Under the pieces are notes generated by a model, which searched no databases, was not told the DNA's origin, and saw only the letters and a list, made by a program, of their open reading frames with translations. Below, one piece after another: positions 56,524-64,000 of a DNA stretch of 64,000 nucleotides (position 1 is its first letter; each line of letters starts with the position of its first letter). Source of the DNA: Yoonia sp. GPGPB17 (lineage in GTDB: Bacteria > Pseudomonadota > Alphaproteobacteria > Rhodobacterales > Rhodobacteraceae). The stretch lies in assembly GCF_037892195.1 (NCBI RefSeq), contig NZ_JATACI010000002.1, positions 2,046,001 through 2,110,000 of the forward strand, given 5' to 3'. Position numbers and translations under genes: made by a program.

Positions 56524-57271
56524 AGATCTGACACAGGATGATTTTCTGGGCGGTAAGATCGCAATCTGGCAACCGCGCAAAGGGTATCGGGCCGGTGTTG
56601 ATCCGGTGATCCTGGCAGCATCGGTCGCGGCAAAACCCAAACAGTCCATTTTGGAACTGGGATGTGGGGTGGGCGTTGCCTCGCTGTGCCTAGCTGCGCG
56701 TGTGCCGGATCTAGAGATCACCGGTGTCGAAGTGCAAGCCGACTACGCAAAACTTGCCCGGCGCAATGGTCAGGAAAATGCGCTACCCTTTGACGTGATC
56801 ACCGCTGATTTGCGCGATTTGCCAACGGGCCTGCGCCAGAGGCGGTTTGATCATGTCATCATGAATCCCCCCTATTTTGATCGCGACGCTGGCACAGCGT
56901 CCGACGATTCAGGCAAAGACATCGCTTTAGGCGGCGATACACCTTTACAAGACTGGCTTGCGGTTGGCGCAAAACGCGTCGGCCCGCGGGGGTATATGGC
57001 GCTTATTCAGCGGATGGAGCGGTTGCCAGATGTGCTGCGTGCTCTGGAAGGACGGCTTGGCGCAATCGTTGTTAGGCCGATCTCCGGGCGCGGTGGGCGT
57101 GCGCCGGAATTGTTTTTACTGCAGGCACGCCAGGAGGGAAGAACACCGTTCCGCATGGCACCCGCGCTGATCATGCATAAAGGCGATTCTCATGCAGGCG
57201 ATCAGGAAAGCTATCGACCGGATGTAGGGCGCGCTTTGCGAAGTGGCGCGGAATTGCCCATCTGGCCTTAA
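56516..57271 (+). CDS. tRNA1(Val) A37 N6-methyltransferase-like protein
   Basis: The 251-residue SAM-dependent methyltransferase has the SAM loop ILELGCGVGVASLCLAARV near residue 50 and the adenine-N6 catalytic motif FDHVIMNPPYFDRD near residue 120. GYRAGVDPVILAASV is typical of the YfiC/TrmN6 group. The GTG at 56516 overlaps the DUF2007 stop. Confidence 0.9.
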   Translation: MTEDLTQDDFLGGKIAIWQPRKGYRAGVDPVILAASVAAKPKQSILELGCGVGVASLCLAARVPDLEITGVEVQADYAKLARRNGQENALPFDVITADLRDLPTGLRQRRFDHVIMNPPYFDRDAGTASDDSGKDIALGGDTPLQDWLAVGAKRVGPRGYMALIQRMERLPDVLRALEGRLGAIVVRPISGRGGRAPELFLLQARQEGRTPFRMAPALIMHKGDSHAGDQESYRPDVGRALRSGAELPIWP

Positions 57272-57388
57272 GGATTTGGCAATACAATCACGCGACAATT
57301 GGTCCCGTGCAGAATTGCTGCCACGCGGCGTGACACAAGGCGACAGATGTGGTGCAATCAATTCACACCAAACCAGAGGAGGACGACC

Positions 57389-57556
57389 ATGAGCTTGAGT
57401 TCGCATTTGCAGGAACTGAAGAAGAAACACCAAACCCTCTCCGAGAATGTCGAAGTGATGCAGCGTAGCCCCGGCACCGACGACATTGAGATTGCGAAAC
57501 TTAAGAAGCAGAAGCTGATGCTCAAGGAAGAAATCACGCGCCTGAGCACGCACTAG
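57389..57556 (+). CDS. YdcH/DUF465-family small protein
   Basis: A 55-residue helical protein (MSLSSHLQELKKKHQTLSENVEVM, IAKLKKQKLMLKEEITRL) typical of the DUF465 coiled-coil family. GAGGAGG lies six bases before the ATG. Function unknown. Confidence 0.88.
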   Translation: MSLSSHLQELKKKHQTLSENVEVMQRSPGTDDIEIAKLKKQKLMLKEEITRLSTH

Positions 57557-57569
57557 CATAGTCCAAAGC

Positions 57570-57600
57570 GCTCTGGCAGCGAAGAACGCGCTGTCAGAGC
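57570..57600. terminator. Bidirectional-looking hairpin between convergent genes
   Basis: A 12-bp stem with one G-U (GCTCTGGCAGCG with CGCTGTCAGAGC, 7-base loop) lies between the YdcH and gcvA gene ends. The T-runs are weak on both sides. Confidence 0.5.
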
Positions 57601-58535
57601 AATTCAGAAGCTCGCACCAGACGGCGGCCTTCGGCAAATTTCTTCGATGTCTGGATTTCCTCAAGCACCCAAGCCTCGAACGCTGCAATATGCGGGCGCT
57701 CTTCGCTGCCTTGCGGGCAGATGAAGCGAAACTGTGCTTCGGAAATTAGGCCAACCTCAAATGGGGCGACCAACCGCCCGGCTTCCAACGCGCGCGTTGC
57801 CAATGAAACGCGGCCTAGAACCACGCCTGCACCTGCAATCGCTGCGTCGATTGCGTGATCTGCTTGGGAAAACCGCGGACCATGCGACGTGTCAACCGCA
57901 ATACCAGCCGCCTTGCACCATACGTCCCAACCGGTGGGCACTTTGAAGAAGCTAATCGAATCGTCGTGAATCAATGTAGCTTGCGCGAGCTTTTCGGGCG
58001 TGTCGCAGTCTGCCGCCATTTCTGGCGTCATCATGGGTGTCATCCACTCATCAATCAGCGGGCGGGCGTAGACCTCTTTGTCGTGGCCCAATCCAAAGCG
58101 GATCGCGACATCAACTTCATCGCGGTCAAAGTCGATAATCCGCAAAGTTGCCAGAAAACGCAGTTCGATGTCCTTATGTGCCTGCGCAAAATCATACATC
58201 CGCGGGGCCAACCACTTTGATGTAAAGGCAGGGCCCGCAGTCACCGTCAACACACCACTTTCAGTTAATCTTTTTGTACTACGCCATGCAGCCGACAGCG
58301 TTGTGAAGGCGTCCGTTGCGCCGGGTGCAAGGCAGCGTCCCGCCTCGGTCAACTCTACCGCGCGGTTGAGGCGACGAAAGACGAGTTGACCTAGATCCGC
58401 CTCTAAGGCCTTAATTTGATAGGATAATGCAGCAGGCGTGACGTTAAGTTCGTCGGCCGCCTTGGCAAAAGACATATGGCGGGCCGCGGCCTCAAAGGCA
58501 CGCAGGGCGGTGAGAGGAGGCAATCTATCTGACAT
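57594..58535 (-). CDS. LysR-family regulator of the GcvA type
   Basis: A 313-residue protein with the GcvA-like winged helix (PPLTALRAFEAAARHMSFAKAADELNVTPAALSYQIKALEADLG) and substrate domain (VTAGPAFTSKWLAPRMYDF, VDVAIRFGLGHD). In enteric bacteria GcvA controls glycine cleavage. The target here is unknown; no gcv genes are present. It faces a 36-residue small gene across a 117-base gap. Confidence 0.9.
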   Translation of the reverse strand: MSDRLPPLTALRAFEAAARHMSFAKAADELNVTPAALSYQIKALEADLGQLVFRRLNRAVELTEAGRCLAPGATDAFTTLSAAWRSTKRLTESGVLTVTAGPAFTSKWLAPRMYDFAQAHKDIELRFLATLRIIDFDRDEVDVAIRFGLGHDKEVYARPLIDEWMTPMMTPEMAADCDTPEKLAQATLIHDDSISFFKVPTGWDVWCKAAGIAVDTSHGPRFSQADHAIDAAIAGAGVVLGRVSLATRALEAGRLVAPFEVGLISEAQFRFICPQGSEERPHIAAFEAWVLEEIQTSKKFAEGRRLVRASELL

Positions 58536-58652
58536 ATTTCAGTTTAATACAGCTTAACTGAAGCAATAGAAAGTCTCGTTTGTCGAAACGGCGTGCAATG
58601 CGCATATTAGACACATCAAGACAAACACAGACACACATCGAAGGAACACACC

Positions 58653-58763
58653 ATGTACGAGACAACAACAAGCCCCCGCATTCGTAAAGGTATCGAACGC
58701 GCGCATCACGAGCGTGCAGAAGCACTGCGCAATGCAGTGCGCTGGTTCACACGCCGCCGTTGA
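58653..58763 (+). CDS. 36-residue basic small protein
   Basis: The frame encodes MYETTTSPRIRKGIERAHHE followed by RAEALRNAVRWFTRRR. AAGGA lies seven bases before the ATG, and a strong terminator follows within about 40 bases, so it looks like a real mono-cistron. It diverges from the GcvA-type gene. I cannot assign it beyond a resemblance to small basic roseobacter proteins; the length is too short for ordinary gene callers. Confidence 0.6.
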   Translation: MYETTTSPRIRKGIERAHHERAEALRNAVRWFTRRR

Positions 58764-58803
58764 AAATTTCGCTACGACGACACCCGTCGCCGAACGAAAA
58801 AGG

Positions 58804-58835
58804 AGGGCCACGCCTGATCAGCGTGGCCCTTATTT
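58804..58835. terminator. Bidirectional terminator between the small gene and phaB
   Basis: A perfect 10-bp stem (AGGGCCACGC with GCGTGGCCCT) and a 7-base loop are followed by TTATTTCG on plus and by CCTTTTTCG on minus. It can serve both convergent genes. Confidence 0.78.
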
Positions 58836-58851
58836 CGTCGTGCGGTGAGGC

Positions 58852-59577
58852 TTACGCCATGTACTGCCCGCCGTTTGCGGACAGGGTTGAGCCTGTCACA
58901 AAACCCGCGTCATCAGATGCTAGGAAGCAAACAGCGCGCGCAATCTCGGAAGCCTCCCCAAGGCGACCCACGGGGATCTGCGGCAGGATAACTTCGTTCA
59001 TGACTTTTTCAGGGATCGTGCTCATCATCTCGGTGTTGATGTAGCCGGGGGCAACGATGTTCACTGTAATCCCAGCACGCGCGCCTTCCTGTGCCAGCGA
59101 CTTGGTAAAGCCGATGTCACCCGCCTTGGTTGCTGCATAGTTGGCCTGAGCGAACTGACCCTTCTGACCGTTGATGGACGAGATCGTGACGATACGGCCA
59201 AACTTGCGCTCGCGCATGCCGCCCCAAACATTGTGCGTCATGTTGAACACGCCGTTCAGGTTGGTGTCGATGCATTCATGCCACTGCTGTGGCGTCATCT
59301 TGTGGAACGGGGCATCACGCGTGATGCCTGCGTTGTTCACAAGAATCTCAACCGGGCCGAGATCCGCCTCGATCTGGGCGATACCAGCCTGGCACGCCTC
59401 GTAGTTTCCGACATCCCATTTATAGGTCTTGATACCTGACTCAGCCGTGAAGGCTGCGGCCTTTTCGTCGTTGCCTGCATAGGTGGCGGCGACTTGGTAA
59501 CCTTCATCTTTCAATGCAGTGGAAATGGCAGCGCCGATACCGCGCGAACCGCCTGTTACAAGTGCAACACGGGACAT
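58852..59577 (-). CDS. phaB: Acetoacetyl-CoA reductase
   Basis: The 241-residue short-chain dehydrogenase has ALVTGGSRGIGAAIS at the NADPH site, the loop LVNNAGITRDAPFHKM, and the catalytic tyrosine-lysine pair in NYAATKAGDIGF. It reduces acetoacetyl-CoA to (R)-3-hydroxybutyryl-CoA for polyhydroxybutyrate. It follows phaA by 80 bases, with a hairpin between them. Confidence 0.95.
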   Translation of the reverse strand: MSRVALVTGGSRGIGAAISTALKDEGYQVAATYAGNDEKAAAFTAESGIKTYKWDVGNYEACQAGIAQIEADLGPVEILVNNAGITRDAPFHKMTPQQWHECIDTNLNGVFNMTHNVWGGMRERKFGRIVTISSINGQKGQFAQANYAATKAGDIGFTKSLAQEGARAGITVNIVAPGYINTEMMSTIPEKVMNEVILPQIPVGRLGEASEIARAVCFLASDDAGFVTGSTLSANGGQYMA

Positions 59578-59619
59578 AGTTTTCTCCTCCAGGGAATCTC
59601 TTTGCGTAATCTAATTATC

Positions 59620-59641
59620 GTTGCGCCGCCCTGGGCGCAAC
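59620..59641 (-). other. Hairpin between phaA and phaB
   Basis: A perfect 8-bp stem GTTGCGCC/GGCGCAAC with a 6-base loop lies 16 bases past the phaA stop. There is no strong T-run, so it may reduce or tune readthrough into phaB, or protect the mRNA. Confidence 0.45.
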
Positions 59642-59657
59642 AATGTTACCAAGTGAC

Positions 59658-60833
59658 TTAAGGGCGCTCGACACACAGAGCAACCCCCATGCCGCCGCCA
59701 ATGCACAACGTGGCAAGGCCTTTCTTGGCATCGCGACGCTTCATTTCGAACAGAAGCGTGTTCAGGACGCGACAACCGGACGCACCGATGGGATGGCCAA
59801 TAGCAATGGCGCCACCGTTCACGTTCACGATTTCAGGGTCCCAGCCCATTTCCTTGTTCACGGCACAGGCCTGTGCAGCAAAAGCTTCATTCGCCTCAAC
59901 AAGGTCGAGATCGCCAACGGACCAGCCTGCTTTATCCAGCGCTTTTTGCGATGCGTAGATCGGACCAACACCCATAATGGATGGGTCGAGGCCAGCCGTG
60001 GCGTAAGAGGCGATGCGCGCCAAAGGCTCGATCCCGCGCTTTTCGGCTTCGTCTGCAGACATCAGCAATGTGGCTGCGGCACCGTCGTTCAAGCCGGATG
60101 CATTGGCGGCGGTGACAGACCCCTCTTTGGTGAAAGCAGGGCGCAGTTTCTGCATCGCTTCCATGGTTGCGCCATGGCGGATGTATTCGTCTTTGTCGAC
60201 GACGATGTCGCCCTTGCGGGTCTTCACGGTGAAGGCTGCGATTTCATCGTCGAATTTGCCAGCGTTTTGGGCCGCCTCCGCTTTGTTCTGAGATGCGACC
60301 GCAAACTCATCCTGCATATCACGGGTAATCTGGAATTTTTCCGCCACGTTTTCAGCGGTCTGGCCCATGTGGTAGTTGTTGAATGCATCCCACAAGCCAT
60401 CGCGGATCATAGTGTCGATGTACTTCATATCGCCCATTTTCTGGCCAGCGCGCAGGTGTGCTGCATGGGGCGACAATGTCATGTTTTCTTGTCCACCTGC
60501 GGCGACAATGGATGCATCACCCAGTTGAATGTGTTGTGCGCCCAGTGCCACGGCACGCAGACCAGACCCACACACCTGATTGATGCCCCACGCCGCCGAT
60601 TCTTGCGGCAAGCCCGCATTGATGTGCGCCTGACGCGCGGGGTTCTGGCCTTGGGCCGCCGTCAGAACCTGACCAAGGATCGTTTCGCTGACTTCGGATT
60701 TGTCGACACCGGCACGTTCCACAACGGCTTCCAGGACGGCCGCGCCCAGATCGTGCGCAGGTGTGTTTGCGAATGATCCGCCAAAACTGCCCACTGCGGT
60801 GCGGGCGGCAGATGCGATAACGACGTTGGTCAT
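59658..60833 (-). CDS. phaA: Acetyl-CoA C-acetyltransferase (beta-ketothiolase)
   Basis: A 391-residue thiolase that condenses two acetyl-CoA to acetoacetyl-CoA. The nucleophile cysteine is in [16 protein letters not shown] (about residue 88), the histidine in [16 protein letters not shown], and the second cysteine in [12 protein letters not shown]. Position before phaB supports the PHB role; it may also serve acetoacetate breakdown. Confidence 0.95.
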   Translation of the reverse strand: MTNVVIASAARTAVGSFGGSFANTPAHDLGAAVLEAVVERAGVDKSEVSETILGQVLTAAQGQNPARQAHINAGLPQESAAWGINQVCGSGLRAVALGAQHIQLGDASIVAAGGQENMTLSPHAAHLRAGQKMGDMKYIDTMIRDGLWDAFNNYHMGQTAENVAEKFQITRDMQDEFAVASQNKAEAAQNAGKFDDEIAAFTVKTRKGDIVVDKDEYIRHGATMEAMQKLRPAFTKEGSVTAANASGLNDGAAATLLMSADEAEKRGIEPLARIASYATAGLDPSIMGVGPIYASQKALDKAGWSVGDLDLVEANEAFAAQACAVNKEMGWDPEIVNVNGGAIAIGHPIGASGCRVLNTLLFEMKRRDAKKGLATLCIGGGMGVALCVERP

Positions 60834-60983
60834 GAATGGTTCCCCTCAGGTTTAAGTCTGGCCTAAAGGGTGCCATCTACACGTATCAGGTGCAAGACAA
60901 TCCCATTTGCCACATGGTCGTTGGGTATTGGGAAAGTTGACGTAGCGCAAATCAAATCCCCTATGCGCCCGGTGCAACCCGTC

Positions 60984-61790
60984 TCAAAGCTCCAATCGGG
61001 GGACCCCAAAGTGATATCCTTGCAGGCAGTCCACTCCCAGCCCGTTGAGGAATGCCGCTTCGCCTGCAGTTTCAACCCCGTCAGCGACCGCGAACATCTC
61101 AAATTGATGGGCAACGGTGATCAAGGCTTCGGCAAGAATTTGATTGTCAGCGTCATTGTCGATGCCGCGGATAAAACTTTTGTCGATCTTAACCAGATCA
61201 AAGAAGAACGATTTGAGATGCCGAAACGCGATCAACCCCGCACCGAACCCATCCAGCGCGAAACCCACACCCTTTGGTTGCATCTCGCTCATGAAGCGGA
61301 TGACGTTTTCATGCAGCATCATGGCCGATGTTTCGCTGATCTCGAATATCAACCGATCGCCCAGATTGCCACGATCCATCAGCCCCCGATCCAGCGTACG
61401 CCGCCACTCACCGTCGCCGATGGACCGTGCCGACAGGTTTACTGACAACCGCAATCCGGGATGCTGCCGCAGTTGGTGCAGTGCCAGTTCCAGCGACAGA
61501 CAGTCAATCTCGCGTCCAAGTTCCGATTCCTCGATCAGCGGCATGAAATGCGCCGCCGGGATCAATCGCCCCTCTTCATCTGATAGCCGCATCAACCCTT
61601 CGTGGAAGGCGATCAGGTTGTCATCATCCGCCGTCACCACAGGGTGAAAGGCCAATTGTCCCCGCCCGCCGGAAAGCGCCTCACGCACAAGACGCGGCAC
61701 ATCCGCATCCCTGCTGGCCATGGCATAAATCAAAGGATCAACCAGCGCCTGTTCATCCAGTTGTGCGCGGCTGAGCGTGGCGTTTTGCAT
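60984..61790 (-). CDS. Degenerate EAL-domain protein
   Basis: The 268-residue protein has an EAL fold, but key residues differ. The EAL box reads EGLMR (residue about 65). SVNLSARSIGD and IFEISET keep an asparagine and glutamates, and VKIDKSFIRGI keeps the lysine. The DDFGTG loop reads DGFGAG and the last box reads VADGVET in place of VAEGVET. Loss of the second metal aspartate and the C-terminal glutamate makes c-di-GMP hydrolysis unlikely. It may be a c-di-GMP receptor or a protein-interaction domain. Confidence 0.85.
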   Translation of the reverse strand: MQNATLSRAQLDEQALVDPLIYAMASRDADVPRLVREALSGGRGQLAFHPVVTADDDNLIAFHEGLMRLSDEEGRLIPAAHFMPLIEESELGREIDCLSLELALHQLRQHPGLRLSVNLSARSIGDGEWRRTLDRGLMDRGNLGDRLIFEISETSAMMLHENVIRFMSEMQPKGVGFALDGFGAGLIAFRHLKSFFFDLVKIDKSFIRGIDNDADNQILAEALITVAHQFEMFAVADGVETAGEAAFLNGLGVDCLQGYHFGVPRLEL

Positions 61791-61858
61791 TTGTCCGCTC
61801 CATACTGACCTTCGGAATATGCGCAGGGCTGCGCTAACAATGGGTTAAGGACAGAGCG

Positions 61859-62461
61859 ATGACGGAACGATGTGGCTGGGCTGGACCAGAAGAAATTTAC
61901 ATCGACTATCATGATACCGAGTGGGGCGTGCCGGAGTACGACAGCCGGACTTTGTGGGAGAAACTCATCCTTGATGGCTTTCAGGCCGGACTATCGTGGA
62001 TCACGATCCTCAAAAAGCGCGAGAATTTCCGCGCAGCCTTTGAAAGGTTTGATCCCAACGTGATTGCCGAATGGACCGAAACCGATGTTGAGCGCCTCTT
62101 GGGGGATGCTGGCATCATTCGTCATCGTGGCAAAATCGAAGCGACAATTGGCAATGCGCGTGCATGGCAAGAGATTGAGGCCCGCGAGGGGTTTGACCGC
62201 TTTCTGTGGAACTACGTCGATGGGGTGCCGCTTCAAACCACCCATGCCGATCGCGCGTTGATCCCGACGCAATCGCCGCTGACAGTGCAAATCTCAAAGG
62301 ACCTTAAGAAGGCGGGCTTTCGGTTTTGTGGCCCCACAATTGTCTATGCGTTTATGGAAGCAACGGGGCTGATGAACAACCACCTCACCACCTGCCCGCG
62401 CCATGCCCCTTGCGCTGCGCTGGCTCGCGACCCGGCCGTGGTCTGGCCTACCAGCGCCTAA
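61859..62461 (+). CDS. tag: DNA-3-methyladenine glycosylase I
   Basis: The 200-residue base-excision enzyme has the TAG hallmarks: zinc cysteine in MTERCGWAGPEEIYIDYHDTEWGVP (with histidine), EKLILDGFQAGLSWITILKKRENFR, and the C-terminal NNHLTTCPRHAPC with the remaining zinc ligands. It removes 3-methyladenine from DNA. Its end overlaps moaE by 14 bases. Confidence 0.95.
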   Translation: MTERCGWAGPEEIYIDYHDTEWGVPEYDSRTLWEKLILDGFQAGLSWITILKKRENFRAAFERFDPNVIAEWTETDVERLLGDAGIIRHRGKIEATIGNARAWQEIEAREGFDRFLWNYVDGVPLQTTHADRALIPTQSPLTVQISKDLKKAGFRFCGPTIVYAFMEATGLMNNHLTTCPRHAPCAALARDPAVVWPTSA

Positions 62462-62888
62462 GCGCGTCTTCGTCCGCATCTTTGGCATCTACCCAAGTTG
62501 CGCCCTCTGTGGTCACTTCTTTCTTCCAGAAGGGCGCGCGGGATTTGAGGTAGTCCATCAGGAAATCCGCGGCCTCGAACGCCGCCGCGCGGTGTGCTGA
62601 CGCAGTGGCGACCATCATTATGGGCTCGCCCGGCTGTAGCGGGCCGTGGCGGTGAATGACCAATACATCAGCCAGCGCCCAGCGCTGTACGGCCTCGTCT
62701 GCAATCTTGCCAATCGCGCGTTCAGTCATGCCGGGATAATGCTCGATCAGCATCTCTTGCAGATCACCTTTTGTGTCACGCACGACACCGGTAAAGCTGA
62801 CGACCGCGCCAACATCGGTACGGTCTTGAGCAAAGCTGCCCAGCTCTGCACCCACGTCAAACGGGTCTGACTGCACGCGGACGGTCAT
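62448..62888 (-). CDS. moaE: Molybdopterin synthase catalytic subunit
   Basis: A 146-residue subunit that inserts sulfur into precursor Z with MoaD. Signatures are GAVVSFTGVVRDTKGDLQEMLIEHYPGMTERAI, VIHRHGPLQPGEPIMMVATAS and the catalytic lysine segment RAPFWKKEVTTEGATWV. The start overlaps the moaD stop by one base. Confidence 0.96.
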   Translation of the reverse strand: MTVRVQSDPFDVGAELGSFAQDRTDVGAVVSFTGVVRDTKGDLQEMLIEHYPGMTERAIGKIADEAVQRWALADVLVIHRHGPLQPGEPIMMVATASAHRAAAFEAADFLMDYLKSRAPFWKKEVTTEGATWVDAKDADEDALRRW

Positions 62889-63133
62889 CAGCCACCTGTC
62901 ATGGGCGGAAAGAATGCAACCTCACGCACCCCATCGAGAGATGCGTCAAAGTCCGAAAGTTCCTGATCCAATGCCACCCGCAATGCGCTGGTGTCAGCAA
63001 ACGCGGCGGCATAGCGGTCTTCACGCGCGCGCAGTTCGATGATCAAATCATTAACCGTGGCCGCATCCGTTTCAACGGTCTCCTGCGGCAAACCGATCCG
63101 CTCGCGGACCCAAGCGAAGTAAACAACATTCAT
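62888..63133 (-). CDS. moaD: Molybdopterin synthase sulfur carrier subunit
   Basis: An 81-residue ubiquitin-fold protein ending in the required Gly-Gly (FFPPMTGG). It starts MNVVYFAWVRERIGLPQETV. The ATG at 63133 overlaps the pgsA stop (ATGA). Forms the pgsA-moaD-moaE operon. Confidence 0.94.
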   Translation of the reverse strand: MNVVYFAWVRERIGLPQETVETDAATVNDLIIELRAREDRYAAAFADTSALRVALDQELSDFDASLDGVREVAFFPPMTGG

Positions 63134-63798
63134 GCGTTTGTATCCTTCAGATAAGGACGCGACTTGTTGAAGTAGTCCCAGCCGGTGACCAGCGTCAGCA
63201 CAGCGGCAACCCACAACATCACAATCCCGCCCCACCAGCTAATCATCATACCTTGATATTTCCACCACAGCCCCAGTTCGTCCGGGCCCGTCCCTTCGAT
63301 GGCTTCGGTCACCATTTCTTGGGTCATAGCGAGTGATTGCATGCCGAAGTAGTGCTCAAATGCGCCCGTGGCGAAGAGCATCGAGATGGCCACCATCTGC
63401 GCAGTCGTTTTCCATTTGGCAAGGTTTGTCACCTTCAACGTACCAGCGGTATCGCCCAGAAACTCCCGCAAACCAGAGACAAAGACTTCGCGAAAGATGA
63501 TCACCGTTGCGGGCAGCAAAATCCACGGGTTCATGCCGGAAAACCCGGTGATGACGACGAGGGCGATAATGACCATCGCTTTGTCGGCAATCGGGTCGAG
63601 CATTGCGCCCAGCTTGCTTTCCTGCTTCCACGCACGCGCCAGATAACCATCAAGGAAGTCAGTGAGTGCGGCCACGATAAACAATACCAACGCAAACCAA
63701 TCCGCCCAGGGTCGCGCGAAGTAGAGAAACATCACAACAACGCCGGGTGCAGCGGCCAAACGCAGGATCGTCAGGAAGTTGGGCAAGTTCAACGTCAT
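63130..63798 (-). CDS. pgsA: CDP-diacylglycerol-glycerol-3-phosphate 3-phosphatidyltransferase
   Basis: The 222-residue membrane enzyme of phosphatidylglycerol synthesis starts MTLNLPNFLTILRLAAAPGV and contains the CDP-alcohol phosphotransferase motif DFLDGYLARAWKQ...GAMLDPIADK near residue 60. Four or five helices are visible. About 40 residues of insertion with ISWWGGIVMLWVAAV near the end are typical of alphaproteobacterial PgsA. Head of a three-gene operon. Confidence 0.95.
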   Translation of the reverse strand: MTLNLPNFLTILRLAAAPGVVVMFLYFARPWADWFALVLFIVAALTDFLDGYLARAWKQESKLGAMLDPIADKAMVIIALVVITGFSGMNPWILLPATVIIFREVFVSGLREFLGDTAGTLKVTNLAKWKTTAQMVAISMLFATGAFEHYFGMQSLAMTQEMVTEAIEGTGPDELGLWWKYQGMMISWWGGIVMLWVAAVLTLVTGWDYFNKSRPYLKDTNA

Positions 63799-63961
63799 AT
63801 CTGAGTGGTAGCGCGGGCATGCCCCGGTGACCAGTGCGCGTGGCGAAAATCTGCACTGTGGTGACGCGATTGGGTTTGACGCTATGAGGGAGTCAGGACA
63901 CAATATGCGCAAGGCGAGGCCGAGTGGCCCGCACCCTTCTACCGATATATGGGAAGACCCG

Positions 63962-64000
63962 ATGAGATACGTAAAGCCCGAAAGCTTTGAGGCGGCTGCA
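63962..64000 (+). CDS. Start of a gene cut by the window edge (possibly FAD-binding oxidoreductase subunit)
   Basis: The ATG at 63962 follows GGGAAGA and reads MRYVKPESFEAAA to the window end. The pattern resembles the N-terminus of FAD-binding (subunit M) proteins of the xanthine/carbon monoxide dehydrogenase family. Thirteen residues cannot prove it. Confidence 0.4.
   Translation, partial: MRYVKPESFEAAA

Noticed and set aside
59643..60776. Long plus-strand open frame of 377 codons opposite phaA, and similar antisense frames at 3135-3869 and 7736-8539
   Set aside because: They are antisense shadows of strongly conserved genes in GC-rich codon usage. Their translations are rich in arginine, histidine and cysteine without any family signature.

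Overview
The window looks like a chromosomal segment of a Rhodobacterales (Roseobacter-group) alphaproteobacterium. The GC content is moderately high, most start codons sit in tight ATGA/GTGA overlaps, and several small conserved families typical of that group are present (the protein at 38350, the one at 39135, DUF1244, YdcH/DUF465). A poly-3-hydroxybutyrate pair (phaA/phaB), a GlnK-AmtB pair and roseobacter-style neighbourhoods (pgsA-moaD-moaE, accD-folC) fit too. The genus cannot be fixed from the sequence alone. I saw no prophage, IS element, CRISPR array, rRNA or tRNA.

Layout. 1-5640: a dicarboxylate symporter, rpmI-rplT, pyruvate kinase, and a small operon of an N-formylglutamate amidohydrolase-like protein, DUF1244 and TerB. 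5917-8893: small envelope proteins, a DsbA-fold isomerase and a nucleotidyltransferase. 8890-11797: a three-gene operon matching D-glutamate catabolism (dgcN, dgcA, D-amino-acid transaminase). 12031-13709: amtB and glnK. 13989-20219: a class A penicillin-binding protein and a five-gene operon (RidA, GDPD, acetyltransferase, pterin dehydratase, MscS). 20220-25900: a looser, accessory-looking stretch (small transporter, GNAT, secreted protein, homocysteine methyltransferase, TetR, MFS). 26066-40112: mainly housekeeping genes (peroxiredoxin, ferredoxin-reductase-like flavoprotein, rsmD, ispE, TPR protein, folC, accD, ilvD, lipoprotein, fasciclin). 40254-47946: a desaturase with a sugar-isomerase-like protein, a FadH-type dienoyl-CoA reductase, a beta-hydroxyacid dehydrogenase, LysR and GGDEF. 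47927-53650: a four-gene overlapping operon (MoCF-domain, GNAT, AhpD-like, OmpA-like), then sfsA-map and an orphan TRAP binding protein. 53971-64000: an AT-richer O-antigen ligase, a polyprenyl synthase, a tRNA methyltransferase, GcvA, phaB-phaA, a degenerate EAL protein, tag, and pgsA-moaD-moaE.

The most striking signal is in the sequence itself. Seven otherwise intact genes (pyk, dat, amtB, a GNAT gene, a secreted-protein gene, ilvD, and fadH twice) are broken by +1 or +2 frameshifts. In six of the eight breaks the inserted string is GCTAAGC, GCTAGGC or GCTTAAGC, exactly where conserved protein sequence or reading frame calls for GCCGGC. The other two (pyk, dat) show ATGCGGC and GCCGGCAT at sites where GCCGGC also restores the frame. 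Intact GCCGGC is almost absent from the window, although GCCGG and CCGGC followed or preceded by other bases are common. The simplest reading is a motif-specific sequencing or base-calling artefact, possibly caused by a DNA modification of the palindrome GCCGGC. These genes are therefore annotated as probably intact in the living cell.
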